From Natronobacterium gregoryi SP2 (lineage in GTDB: Archaea > Halobacteriota > Halobacteria > Halobacteriales > Natrialbaceae), in contig NC_019792.1 in assembly GCF_000230715.2 (NCBI RefSeq), positions 3,534,001-3,598,000 on the forward strand: a DNA stretch of 64,000 nucleotides, in the 5' to 3' direction. Below are positions 25,357 to 34,166 of this stretch, in pieces. Position numbers and translations under genes: made by a program. The notes beneath the pieces are model-generated. The model did no database searches. It was given only the letters and a program-made list of their open reading frames with translations, and had not been told where the DNA came from. The number at the start of each line of letters is the position of its first letter. Position 1 is the first letter of the stretch.

Positions 25357-26787
25357 TTAGCCCTCGGTATACAGCCGGTGCCACGGTCGTTGGCGTTCGA
25401 AGGCCGCGCTCGCGGCGAGTACCGTCTCGTCGTCGAACCGGCTGCCGACGAGTTGCAGACCGACGGGGTGGCCACGGTCCGTCAGTCCTGCCGGGGCGGA
25501 AGCGACCGGATGGCCCGTCCAGTTGAACGGCCAGGTCAGTGCCCGGTCCCAGGCCTCGACGCCGGGGTCCTCGTGCAGGCCGACGCCGACCGAGGAGAGC
25601 GTCGGTGCCACGAGCACGTCGTAGCTCTCGAGTACGTCTTGGACGGCGTCGAAGACGTCGGTTCGGACGATCGCGGTCTTTGCGAGGTCCGTCGAGTCGT
25701 ACGCCTCGCCCGCCTCGAGCATCGCCAGCAGGCTGTCGGACACGTCGTCGGGGTGCTCGCGCAGGTCGACCCCCTGGCTCTCTTTCAGAACCGTCGCGGT
25801 CTCTACCATCGCCGTCGTGAACGTCGGCATGACGGCTTCCCGTAGCTCGGCCATCTCGTAGCCGTGATCGACCGTCACCTCATCGACGGTCGCGCCAGCG
25901 GCCTCGAACGCGTCGACAGCGTCGTCCACGACTGCCCGCACCTCGTCGTCGACCGAGAACGCCCCGAGATCGAGGCTGTACGCGATTTCGAGGTCCGAGG
26001 CCGGCCGGTCGACGGCCTCGAGCGGTTCGAGGTCGATGGGGACGCTTCGTGGATCTGCAGCGTCGGGGCCAGCCATGACCGACAGCAACAACGCGGCGTC
26101 CTCGACGGTCCGGGCCATCGGCCCCTTCGTGACGGTGTGTGTCGAGCGACCGAAGGCGTTCGGACGGCCATCGTCCGGCACCAGGCCGAACGTCGGCTTG
26201 AAGCCGTAGACGCCACACGCCGCGGCAGGAATGCGAAGCGAGCCGCCGGCGTCGCTGCCAGTCGCGAGCGATGCCATTCCGGCGGCGAGGGCTGCAGCGG
26301 AGCCGCCCGAGGAGCCGCCAGCGTTCAGGTCGGTGTCGATCGGTGACGCCGTCGGACCGGCGACCTCGTTGTCGGTCGTCCCCTTGTGGCCGAACGCGGG
26401 CGTGTTCGTCTTCCCGATCACGATCGCACCCGCCGCCTCGAGTCGTTCGACCGTCACCGCCGTCCGCTCGGCGACGTGGTCGGCAAACAGCGCGGAGCCG
26501 AACGTGTGGCGAACGCCCGCTTTCAGGTCTCCCAGATCTTTCAGCGCCACCGGCACGCCGTGAAGCGGACCGACGTCCGTGCCGTTCTTGAGTGCCCGAT
26601 CGGCTTCGGCGGCGGCCTCCCGTGCTTCCTCGGCACAGACGGTGACGAAGGCGTTTACCTCGTCGTCGCGGTCCTCGATCCGCTCGAGGTGGGCTTCGAC
26701 GGCCTCGGTCGCAGTCACGTCCTCGTTCCGGATGCGAGCGGCGAGTTCGGTCGCGGAGAGTCGGGTGAGAGTCGTCTCGGATGACAT
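25357..26787 (-). CDS. Amidase signature family hydrolase (GatA-like)
   Basis: A 476-residue amidase-signature enzyme. The Ser-cisSer-Lys triad is recognisable: K83 in PVALKDL, a cis-serine in AGGSSGGSAAA (159/160), and the nucleophile S183 in GSDAGGSLRIPAA. It resembles GatA and standalone amidases; with no GatB or GatC neighbour it is more likely a catabolic amidase than the tRNA amidotransferase subunit. Start MSSETTLTRL at 26787. The region upstream carries the NSUN gene on the opposite strand. Confidence 0.87.
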   Translation of the reverse strand: MSSETTLTRLSATELAARIRNEDVTATEAVEAHLERIEDRDDEVNAFVTVCAEEAREAAAEADRALKNGTDVGPLHGVPVALKDLGDLKAGVRHTFGSALFADHVAERTAVTVERLEAAGAIVIGKTNTPAFGHKGTTDNEVAGPTASPIDTDLNAGGSSGGSAAALAAGMASLATGSDAGGSLRIPAAACGVYGFKPTFGLVPDDGRPNAFGRSTHTVTKGPMARTVEDAALLLSVMAGPDAADPRSVPIDLEPLEAVDRPASDLEIAYSLDLGAFSVDDEVRAVVDDAVDAFEAAGATVDEVTVDHGYEMAELREAVMPTFTTAMVETATVLKESQGVDLREHPDDVSDSLLAMLEAGEAYDSTDLAKTAIVRTDVFDAVQDVLESYDVLVAPTLSSVGVGLHEDPGVEAWDRALTWPFNWTGHPVASAPAGLTDRGHPVGLQLVGSRFDDETVLAASAAFERQRPWHRLYTEG

Positions 26788-27035
26788 ATTCGTACAATCC
26801 GCGACCGGGAGGATATAGGTTCTCCTGTGCTCGGCTGGCTGTCTCTTCTCCGGGTCCTGCTGTCCGGTTGTACACTCGAGCAAGCCGGCGTGGAGTCTCG
26901 CTGTCGGGGGTCGCCACGCCGAAACAGCCGGCCGTGTCGCCGCCTGGGCGCTCGACGTCGTTCCGTCGGTTCGCGGCCGACCGGGCGAGTCGGCCTTCGA
27001 AACCCACAAGCGCCGGCCCCACAAACCGGCTACCG

Positions 27036-27944
27036 ATGGAGCCACTCGAGCGGTATCGACCGATCGTCGACGACTTCGAGGCGTTTCTGGCGGCCTGTCG
27101 GCGGCCACTGGGCAACGCCGTCCGCGTGAACACGATCAAGGCCTCGGTCGAGCGGGCGACCGCCGCACTCGAGGCGGACGGCGTCGCCTACGACCAGGCC
27201 GACTGGAATCCGCAAGTGTTGCGCCTCGAGACGGACTCCCCGGGTTCGACCTGGGCGTCGTTCCACGGCTTTACCCACGGCCAGGAGGAGGTCTCGGCCG
27301 TCCCGCCGGTCGTCCTCGACCCCGAGCCCGGCGAGCGGGTCTGGGACGCCTGTGCCGCGCCGGGCGGGAAGGCGACCCAGCTTTCGGCGCTAATGGACGA
27401 CGAGGGGACGGTCGTCGCAAACGACAGCAACCTCGGGCGCATCTCGGCGCTGCGGTTCAACGCCGAACGCCTCGGAGCGACGAACCTCGCCGTGACGAAC
27501 GCCGACGCGCGCAACTACTCGCTGAACGCGTTCGAGTTCGACGCGTTCGACCGCGCGCTGGTCGACGCCCCCTGCTCGTGTGAGGGGACGATCCGGAAGA
27601 ACCCCGACGCGCTCGAGGACTGGTCGGAAGACCACATTGCCTCGGTGTCGGGCATCCAGAAGGGCATCCTGCGGCGGGCCGTCCAGGCCACCCGCGAGGG
27701 CGGGACCGTCGTCTACTCGACCTGTACGTTTGCCCCCGAGGAGAACGAGGCGGTCGTCCAGCACGTCCTCGAGAGCGAGGACTGTCGCGTCGTCGAGTTC
27801 GACCTCGGTCTGGAGCACGCGCCGGGACTCACCAAGTGGGACGGTGAGGAGTTCGACGAGACGCTCGAGCGGGCCGCCAGGATCTACCCGCACCACAACG
27901 ACACGGGCGGCTTTTTCGTGGCGAAACTGGAGGTGACGGCATGA
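27036..27944 (+). CDS. NOL1/NOP2/Sun (NSUN) RNA cytosine-5 methyltransferase
   Basis: A 302-residue SAM-dependent methyltransferase. The cofactor motif is DACAAPGGKATQL (about 104-116), and the two catalytic cysteines of m5C enzymes are visible: C180 in DAPCSCEGT and C230 in STCTFAPEENE. The C-terminal HHNDTGGFFVAKL is characteristic. The target (rRNA or tRNA) cannot be read. It overlaps the following gene by four bases (ATGA), which suggests that gene provides an RNA-binding function. ATG 27036 gives MEPLERYRPIV. Confidence 0.92.
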   Translation: MEPLERYRPIVDDFEAFLAACRRPLGNAVRVNTIKASVERATAALEADGVAYDQADWNPQVLRLETDSPGSTWASFHGFTHGQEEVSAVPPVVLDPEPGERVWDACAAPGGKATQLSALMDDEGTVVANDSNLGRISALRFNAERLGATNLAVTNADARNYSLNAFEFDAFDRALVDAPCSCEGTIRKNPDALEDWSEDHIASVSGIQKGILRRAVQATREGGTVVYSTCTFAPEENEAVVQHVLESEDCRVVEFDLGLEHAPGLTKWDGEEFDETLERAARIYPHHNDTGGFFVAKLEVTA

Positions 27945-28453
27945 GCGACCTCGCGCAAAACGACGGCCAGCGATTCGATCGACTCCCCGAGACGTCGGCC
28001 GAGCGAACCGTCGAGGGACGAGTCAGTCGCGAGGAGGTCGTCGAGTACTTCGAGGATCGCTTTGCCATCCCGCCGGAGACGTTCGACGACCACACCTTCT
28101 GGGAGAAAGGCGCAGGCAAGATCTGGATCTACCACGGCGACGCACCGACACCGCTCGAGATCGAGGCGATGGGAATGACCTGCCTGCGGACCCGCCAGGA
28201 ACACTGGAAGCCGACGACGGACGTCGTCCAGCGGTTTGGCCGCCACGCCGAGGCGTGCGTGATCGAACTCGACCGCGAGGAGGCCCAGGCTTTCGCCGCG
28301 GGCGAGGACCAGGAACGCGAGTGGGACGGCGACTGGGGGTACCTGATCGCGGCCCACCGGATCGCCGGCGACCTCGAACCGCTCGGTATCGGCCTCTACG
28401 TCCACGGCGAGTTGCGATCGATGGTGCCGAAAGGCCGACAGCGAGACCTGTAG
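27941..28453 (+). CDS. Conserved partner protein of the NSUN methyltransferase
   Basis: A 170-residue soluble protein translationally coupled to the RNA methyltransferase. It contains KIWIYHGDAP, GMTCLRTRQEHWKPTTD and a C-terminal GIGLYVHGELRSMVPKGR segment. In bacterial RsmF-type enzymes a PUA-like C-terminal domain sits on the same chain, and the GELRSMVPKGR tail is reminiscent of that; a split RNA-binding domain is my inference. The C-terminus borders a glyoxalase gene remnant on the opposite strand. Confidence 0.78.
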   Translation: MSDLAQNDGQRFDRLPETSAERTVEGRVSREEVVEYFEDRFAIPPETFDDHTFWEKGAGKIWIYHGDAPTPLEIEAMGMTCLRTRQEHWKPTTDVVQRFGRHAEACVIELDREEAQAFAAGEDQEREWDGDWGYLIAAHRIAGDLEPLGIGLYVHGELRSMVPKGRQRDL

Positions 28454-28747
28454 CTCCGCCGTCGGATCGACGCTGGTCAGCGAGAGCGTCACACCGAAGA
28501 CGCCACGGATCGCGTAGGCCTGCGGGACCCGGCTCTCCGGCAGGTTCGCGAGAGAGGCGTCGGGACGTGCGACCAGTTCGAGCGAGAGCCCGTCCGGGTC
28601 CCGAAACGGGAGGACGGGATCGCCAAACCGCTCGGTGGTCTCGCCCGGTTCTGCACCGGCGTCGGAGAGTCGGTCGCGCCAGTACTCGAGTGACTCCGCG
28701 GGGACGAGAAACGAGACCGTGTTCACCTGGCCGACGCCGACCCATCC
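28451..28747 (-). pseudogene. Internal fragment of a glyoxalase/ring-cleaving dioxygenase-type VOC gene
   Basis: The minus strand encodes GWVGVGQVNTVSFLVP, then SLEYWRDRLSDAGAE, then FRDPDGLSLELV, and finally GVFGVTLSLTSVDPTAEL. This is the end of the first and beginning of the second VOC module of a PcpA-like dioxygenase. The N-terminal module and the remainder of the second module are absent, and no start codon suits it. It lies between the stop of the gene at 27941-28453 and the stop of the Bax1-like gene at 28841. It looks like a decayed remnant. Confidence 0.65.
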
Positions 28748-28840
28748 CGAGCCGGCCTCCGTGCTGTGCCGACAGCTCTCCGCCTGTAGTGTTCGAGCAT
28801 CGACACCGTAAGCGTTCGACAGGCACTCGAAGACACGACG

Positions 28841-30364
28841 CTACTGCTCGCGAACCGTCCCGCCGCCGAGTCCTTCCCACTCGACGCGGTAACCGAGCCG
28901 CGAGAGGACGGCACTCGAGTCCGAGAGTCCGTACTCTTCGAGGGTGGACTCGACCGCCGAGAGATCGATTCCGGGCTCGATCCGGTTCTCGAGCGACTCG
29001 AGTACGTCCGGTCGAACGAGCGTCTGTCCGACGCGGTCGTGCTCGGGGAAGGCCACGTCGGCGAGGGCGTCGACGCCGACGCCGTGGCGGGCGGCCAGCG
29101 CCTCGAGTTCGACTGCGTCCTCCTCCGGAATTAGTTCGCCGGGGAGGTCGGCCGCACTCGCGGCGACGAGGTCGTCCTCGTACTCCCGGAGGACATCGAC
29201 GACGTCCTTGACTCGGACCGTGCCGGTGTAGGGGATCGCCCGGTGGTCCCGTGCTGCGATTTCCTCGCCGACGCCCAGCGACTCGTCGACGGCGACGACG
29301 AGTTCGACGTCCTCTACCTCCTCGAGTTGCGAGAGTTTCTTCTCGACGTACTCGGGCGTCCAGAACCCCATGATCTCGAAGTAGACGCGGAACGCCGCGT
29401 GTGCGTACTCGAACGAAAAGTCGGGGATCATCACCCGCGTCCCCGTCTCGAGCGGTTCGGGCTCGCGGACGAGGTCCCAGTCTAAGTCCAGCCTTTCGAA
29501 CCGGGCGGCGAAGTCGGCCTCGACGCCGCTGTCGAAGCTAACGTCGGTGACGGGGTCGGCGTTGGGAACCGTGACCGGATCGTCACTCGAGAGCGCGAGC
29601 GTCCGTTCGGTCCCTCGGTCGTCGATCGTCGCCTCGAGGTGCCACGTCTCGGCGTCGGCGATCGTTCGCAGGAGTCGGGCGAATCGGGTCCCGTACCGCC
29701 GCGTCGACCGGAAGAGGTGGGTGGGGCCGGTGACGACGACCTCGCGCTCGCTCGCGGCGTCTCCCGGGGCGACCGGAGGCTTGCGGATCTCGTACATGAG
29801 CCGCAGGCGCTTGATCGCCGAGACCAGTGTCTTGGGATCGCTCGAGCGCACTCGAACTTCGGTCGCGTCGAACAGTGCGGTCTGGGCCAGCGAGAGGTTG
29901 TACTGGGTGAGCAGTCCGTCGGGGTTCCACGGCGGATCGACTGCCGTCAGGAGTTGCCGTTCCTCGAGGTCGGCGTACAGCGCCTCCGCGACCGCGCTGG
30001 GCGAACTACCGAGTCGCTCGCCCGCCTGTGCGAGCGCCGCTTCTCGCTCGCTCTCGGTGGCGACGCCGACGTCCTCGGCGGCCTCGAAGGCGGCCCGACG
30101 CGCGCGCTCGGGATCGACCGCGGCGTCGGTCTCGAACGTCGTCTCCCGGTCTAGGAGGGCGGCGAGCCCGCGGACGAGTTTGAAGTCGTCGCTCTCGCGC
30201 TCGAGATCAGCCAGCGCGTCCTCGAGGTCGCCCTGGGATTCCCCGACGTGACCCTGGAACGTCCCGATGACGCGCGCGGCGAGCGGGCGGTGTTCCCGCC
30301 TGGCGAACTGCGGGTGGTAGCCGCCGCCCGCCCGCGAGACGCGGAGCAACTTCTTGCGAAGCAT
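28841..30364 (-). CDS. DUF790 / Bax1-type nuclease
   Basis: A 507-residue protein of the DUF790 family. The N-terminal MLRKKLLRVSRAGGGYHPQFA and the central segment EYAHAAFRVYFEIMGFWTPEYVEKKL with VIPDFSFE-like acidic/aromatic residues are typical. Archaeal Bax1 is a structure-specific endonuclease that binds the XPB helicase in nucleotide-excision-type repair. Here no helicase gene flanks it in the window. The stop borders the VOC remnant. ATG 30364 is 54 bases from the UPF0212 stop. Confidence 0.85.
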   Translation of the reverse strand: MLRKKLLRVSRAGGGYHPQFARREHRPLAARVIGTFQGHVGESQGDLEDALADLERESDDFKLVRGLAALLDRETTFETDAAVDPERARRAAFEAAEDVGVATESEREAALAQAGERLGSSPSAVAEALYADLEERQLLTAVDPPWNPDGLLTQYNLSLAQTALFDATEVRVRSSDPKTLVSAIKRLRLMYEIRKPPVAPGDAASEREVVVTGPTHLFRSTRRYGTRFARLLRTIADAETWHLEATIDDRGTERTLALSSDDPVTVPNADPVTDVSFDSGVEADFAARFERLDLDWDLVREPEPLETGTRVMIPDFSFEYAHAAFRVYFEIMGFWTPEYVEKKLSQLEEVEDVELVVAVDESLGVGEEIAARDHRAIPYTGTVRVKDVVDVLREYEDDLVAASAADLPGELIPEEDAVELEALAARHGVGVDALADVAFPEHDRVGQTLVRPDVLESLENRIEPGIDLSAVESTLEEYGLSDSSAVLSRLGYRVEWEGLGGGTVREQ

Positions 30365-30418
30365 CGCTCGAGACTCGCGGTGGCAGCGTCAAAAGTAGTC
30401 CGCTCGTGTGGTCGAGGG

Positions 30419-30772
30419 TTACTCGTCTTCGGCCGTCTCCACGACTTCGACCACACTGAGGGGAACGTCCCGCAACGCGCCGCCGACCTCGCTCTTTGCG
30501 ATCCGGGAGGCGTGTTCCTCGCCGTCGGCGTTGTAGACCTCCATCTCGAGTGCGAGGCCGACCAGCGCCGTGTCGGCTGCGATGAACGCGGAGTCGAACG
30601 GCTCGCCACAGGCCGGACAGCCCGTCGCGCCGACCTCAACCTCGACGTAGTCCAGGCCTTCGTTGTTGAGTCGTTTGCCGGCTTCACTGACGGCGACACC
30701 GATCGCGTCGTCGATCTCTTCGACGTCACGCACGAGCCACGCAGCTTCCATCGCGACGAGGTAGTTGCTCAT
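30419..30772 (-). CDS. UPF0212 (DUF555) family protein
   Basis: A 117-residue protein, highly conserved across Euryarchaeota. It carries a CPACGEPFD zinc-knuckle-like segment (about 50-58) and the C-terminal GGALRDVPLSVVEVVE. The start MSNYLVAMEAAWLV is the canonical family start. Function is not established. It is followed on the same strand by the DUF790 gene after 54 bases. Confidence 0.9.
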   Translation of the reverse strand: MSNYLVAMEAAWLVRDVEEIDDAIGVAVSEAGKRLNNEGLDYVEVEVGATGCPACGEPFDSAFIAADTALVGLALEMEVYNADGEEHASRIAKSEVGGALRDVPLSVVEVVETAEDE

Positions 30773-31070
30773 ATGCTGTGGTCGTTCCGGGGGGTTTCCT
30801 GCTTTGCGGTTCGCGTTCGTCGCGTCGTCGTCCGTGCGACCTCGATCCCCGTCGGTCCCAGGCACTGTCCTGCGCCATCAGCCGGTGCGCACGTGAATCA
30901 GATTATCTCTATAAGTTACGGGAATGCCGCCAGTCGATTGTCACCTGCATAGCCAGATGTCGGCTCCAGTCCGTCTCGAGTTGCTCGATCTGCGAGCATC
31001 GTGGAACCGCAAGACAGCGCCGACCCGTTCGAAGAGTAACGATGAGTATGGCAGTAGTGTTTCAAGAAAG

Positions 31071-31079
31071 CTTATATAC
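31071..31079 (+). promoter_or_regulatory. TATA box for the 58-residue protein gene
   Basis: CTTATATAC, preceded by the purine-rich CAAGAAAG (BRE-like), lies about 30-38 bases before ATG 31109. This is a strong match to the haloarchaeal promoter. Confidence 0.7.
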
Positions 31080-31108
31080 TACCCTCTTCTGGACACGGCT
31101 GAACGCTG

Positions 31109-31285
31109 ATGATATCCCGCGCGTATCACGCGACCCTGTTTGCACTGTACCAGCTGTGTATCGTGACCGGCATCCTCGTGATGCCAGTCGCGATCGCCGC
31201 CCGTCAGGCGGGGGTCACACTGCCGGTCCACCGTCTGATCACCAACGTCGAAAACGCCTACGAATCCGCCCAGACCACGGAGTAA
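31109..31285 (+). CDS. 58-residue haloarchaeal small protein, one helix
   Basis: A complete short frame starting MISRAYHATLFALYQLC and ending ESAQTTE. One hydrophobic segment (about 9-32) is followed by a polar tail. It has a well-placed TATA box and lies 133 bases upstream of psmB on the same strand. I recognise it only as a conserved type of small haloarchaeal protein. Confidence 0.7.
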   Translation: MISRAYHATLFALYQLCIVTGILVMPVAIAARQAGVTLPVHRLITNVENAYESAQTTE

Positions 31286-31386
31286 ACCGACGCTACGAGA
31301 TCGCATCGTTTTCAGACAGTCGACCGCCGACCCACCGCTCTCCTCGCCTGCGACGAAAGCGGAAACGCCGGTGGTGACCGCCGGGG

Positions 31387-31396
31387 TTTTATATCC
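31387..31396 (+). promoter_or_regulatory. TATA box for psmB
   Basis: TTTTATATCC lies 23-32 bases before the psmB ATG, so transcription would start at or very near the start codon (leaderless mRNA). Confidence 0.6.
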
Positions 31397-31418
31397 TCCC
31401 GGCCGTATCCATCAGGCA

Positions 31419-32147
31419 ATGCGTACGCCACACGACTCGAGCTTCTCCGGGATGGTCGACCAGCTGGCTGACGACCCCAACCCGTACGAACCCGAGGTCG
31501 GCTCGATGCCCAACAACGACCTGACGCAGGCCGATCTGGACAACGTCAACAAGACGGGAACGACGACGATCGGAATCACGACCGAGGACGGCGTCGTCAT
31601 CGCGACGGACATGCGCGCCAGTCTTGGCGGTCGGTTCGTCTCGAACAAAAACGTCCAGAAAGTCGAGCAGATCCACCCCACCGGCGCGCTGACGCTCGTC
31701 GGCAGCGTCGGTGGCGCACAGTCGTTCATCTCGACGCTGCGAGCCGAAGTCAACCTCTACGAATCCCGGCGCGGCGAAGACATGAGCATCGAGGCGCTGG
31801 CGAACCTCGCCGGCAACTTCGCCCGCGGCGGCCCGTTCTTCGCCATCCACCCGATCCTGGGCGGCGTCGACGAAGAAGGCAGTCACGTCTTCAGCATCGA
31901 CCCCGCCGGCGGCGTCATGGAAGACGACTACACCGTCACCGGCTCCGGCATGCAACTCGCCTACGGCCACCTCGAGCAGGCTTACGAAGACGACCTCTCG
32001 AACGACGAAGCGACGACCATCGCCGCCCGCTCGATCAAGTCCGCCGCCGAGCGCGACACGGGCTCGGGCAACGGCGTCTTCCTCTGTGAGATCACCGGCG
32101 AGGGCGTCGACATTCACGGCCACCACGACTTCGACGAAGTCGTCTAA
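31419..32147 (+). CDS. psmB: Proteasome subunit beta
   Basis: A 242-residue precursor of the catalytic 20S proteasome subunit. A 47-residue acidic propeptide ends at TG, exposing the N-terminal threonine T48 (TTTIGITTEDG), the nucleophile. Conserved residues include DMRASLG, the lysine in the NKNVQK region, and GSVGGAQ. It assembles with PsmA (53120 in this window) for ATP-dependent protein degradation. Start MRTPHDSSFSG at 31419 is fixed by the TATA and family. Gene stands alone after the 58-residue protein. Confidence 0.97.
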   Translation: MRTPHDSSFSGMVDQLADDPNPYEPEVGSMPNNDLTQADLDNVNKTGTTTIGITTEDGVVIATDMRASLGGRFVSNKNVQKVEQIHPTGALTLVGSVGGAQSFISTLRAEVNLYESRRGEDMSIEALANLAGNFARGGPFFAIHPILGGVDEEGSHVFSIDPAGGVMEDDYTVTGSGMQLAYGHLEQAYEDDLSNDEATTIAARSIKSAAERDTGSGNGVFLCEITGEGVDIHGHHDFDEVV

Positions 32148-32265
32148 CCGACACACTCGTCTTTCCTCCCGACCGTCCACACCCCGCTTCGACTGCGCCG
32201 ACTCGAGGAGTCGACGACGAGCCGGGAGTGTAATCGTTATACGGCCGACTTCCCAGTACTCGACA

Positions 32266-33003
32266 ATGGCACTGCTCGTCGAAGACGGGGTTCGGTATCC
32301 GTTTCGGGGTGACCGGTGGACGGATCTACTCGCTGTGGGCGGTCTTCTCGGTCTCGTCACGTCGATCGCGCTTCAGTTAGCAACCGCGATCTCTCCGTCG
32401 ACAGTCTCACTCGCGTTCGTCGGAACCGCAGCGGTACCGACTGTCGCCTTGCTCGGCTATCTCTACAGGGTGTTCGAGACGACCGTCGACGGCGACGACA
32501 CACCGCCACAGTTTCGACCGATCACGGCGCTCCTTCGAGGCGGGTGTCGGTTGCTTGCAGTCTCGATCGGCTACGCCATCGGTCCGCTCGTCGTCGTCGC
32601 CGTGACGGTCGGCGGCCTCGTGCAAGTCCCGTTTGCACCCGAGGCAACCGGGTTCGTCGGCTCGATGCTGTTCTTCGGCGCGTCTACGACCGTCCTCGTG
32701 CTAATCGTCGGCTTCGGGTATGCCTTCCCCGCCACCATCGGACGACTCGTGGACGAGCGACGCGGTCTGGAACCGGCGGGCGGCCGACTGCAGTGGCCGA
32801 TTCTCCGCCACGGCGGCTACTTTACGGCCTGGGCGTTCGCGGCGCTGTTCGTCGTGCCAGGCTGGGCGTTCCTGCTCACTGCAATCTCGAGTCCGACGTC
32901 GTTCGGCGTCGTCGCTGCGTTCGTGGCATTTTACGCACACGTCGTCGGGGCTCGGCTGGTTGCGAGAGGATATCGAAGAGCACGGCGAGATGCTACCCCG
33001 TGA
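32266..33003 (+). CDS. DUF4013-type membrane protein
   Basis: A 245-residue protein with about six helices. It opens with a polar MALLVEDGVRYPFRGDRWTD, and the region RVFETTVDGDDTPPQF followed by a helical hairpin is typical of DUF4013 proteins. The family occurs widely in haloarchaea with no assigned function. TATA-like GTTATACGG lies about 30 bases upstream of ATG 32266. It converges on the ABC ATPase gene (10 bases apart). Confidence 0.82.
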   Translation: MALLVEDGVRYPFRGDRWTDLLAVGGLLGLVTSIALQLATAISPSTVSLAFVGTAAVPTVALLGYLYRVFETTVDGDDTPPQFRPITALLRGGCRLLAVSIGYAIGPLVVVAVTVGGLVQVPFAPEATGFVGSMLFFGASTTVLVLIVGFGYAFPATIGRLVDERRGLEPAGGRLQWPILRHGGYFTAWAFAALFVVPGWAFLLTAISSPTSFGVVAAFVAFYAHVVGARLVARGYRRARRDATP

Positions 33004-33013
33004 CGAATCGAGG

Positions 33014-34156
33014 CTACATCGGTGGCTCTGCCATCGTCTGGGTGTCTAGCGTCCGATTGCGGAGCGCACGACCAGACTCCCGGTCGAATACGTGAATCGC
33101 TTCCTCCGGCAGTCGAGCGACGATCGATTGCTCGCGTTCGACGTGCTGGAACCCGTCGATCGTCGCGACGAACGTCTCCTCGCGCTCGGAATCGAACGCG
33201 AGATAGACGTTGTTCTCGTCACCCATTGGTTCGACGACGTCGACGACCGTCTCGTAACTGTGTGCAGCCTCGCAGTCGGAGCGCACCTCGATATCTTCCG
33301 GTCGAACGCCGAGCACGACCTCGTCGTGGTCGCCGATCTCGGCGGCCGTCTCGTCCGATAGTTCGTACTCGAACTGCTCGTGAACGAGTCGGTCGCCGTC
33401 TCGACTCGCGTCGAAGAAATTCATCGACGGCTCTCCGATGAAACCAGCGACGAACAGGTTCGCGGGCTCGTGGTAACACTCGAGTGGGGTGCCGACTTGC
33501 TGGAGTTGGCCGTCGTTCAGGATGGCGATCTTGTCGGCCATCGTCATCGCCTCCGTCTGGTCGTGCGTGACGTAGATCGTCGCCACGTCGAGTTTTTCCT
33601 GGAGCCGCTGGAGTTCCGTCCGCATCTGTGCCCGGAGCTTCGCGTCGAGGTTCGAGAGCGGCTCGTCCAACAGGAAGACTTCGGGATCACGGACGATCGC
33701 ACGTCCGAGTGCGACGCGTTGTTGCTGGCCACCCGATAGTTCGTCGGGCTTTCGATCGAGAAGAGCGTCGATGTCGAGCATTTCGGACGCTGATTCGACC
33801 GTCTCGGAGATCTCGTCGTCGGGCATCTCAGTCGACTCCTCGAGACCGAACGACATGTTCTCTCGGACGGTCATGTGCGGGTAGAGCGCGTAGGACTGGA
33901 ACACCATCGCGATGTCTCGATCTTTCGGTTTCCGCTCGTTGACGACCGTCTCGTCGAGGCGGATCTCGCCGTCGGTGACGGTTTCCAGCCCCGCGACCAT
34001 CCGAAGCGTTGTCGACTTGCCACAGCCGGACGGCCCGACGAGGACGAGAAACTCGCCGTCCTCGATCTCGAGTGAGACGTCTTCGACGGCAGTGATCTCG
34101 TTGCCGTCGTTCTCTACGAACACTTTCGTTACGCTGTCGAGTTGTAGGTCTGCCAT
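33014..34156 (-). CDS. Carbohydrate ABC importer ATPase (MalK/UgpC type)
   Basis: A 380-residue ATPase. Walker A is GPSGCGKST (41-49), the signature LSGGQQQRV starts at 140, Walker B is VFLLDEP, and the H-loop is YVTHDQ. A C-terminal OB/TOBE-like regulatory region (about 240-380, GVRPEDIEV) is characteristic of sugar importers, where one ATPase can energise several systems. It is the last gene of the transporter cluster, preceded by the second permease with a 10-base gap. Confidence 0.93.
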   Translation of the reverse strand: MADLQLDSVTKVFVENDGNEITAVEDVSLEIEDGEFLVLVGPSGCGKSTTLRMVAGLETVTDGEIRLDETVVNERKPKDRDIAMVFQSYALYPHMTVRENMSFGLEESTEMPDDEISETVESASEMLDIDALLDRKPDELSGGQQQRVALGRAIVRDPEVFLLDEPLSNLDAKLRAQMRTELQRLQEKLDVATIYVTHDQTEAMTMADKIAILNDGQLQQVGTPLECYHEPANLFVAGFIGEPSMNFFDASRDGDRLVHEQFEYELSDETAAEIGDHDEVVLGVRPEDIEVRSDCEAAHSYETVVDVVEPMGDENNVYLAFDSEREETFVATIDGFQHVEREQSIVARLPEEAIHVFDRESGRALRNRTLDTQTMAEPPM

Positions 34157-34166
34157 TGGTAGTGTG

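Noticed and set aside
25357-26787. Amidase as GatA of the tRNA amidotransferase
   Set aside because: It has the amidase triad but no gatB or gatC nearby; general amidase naming is safer.
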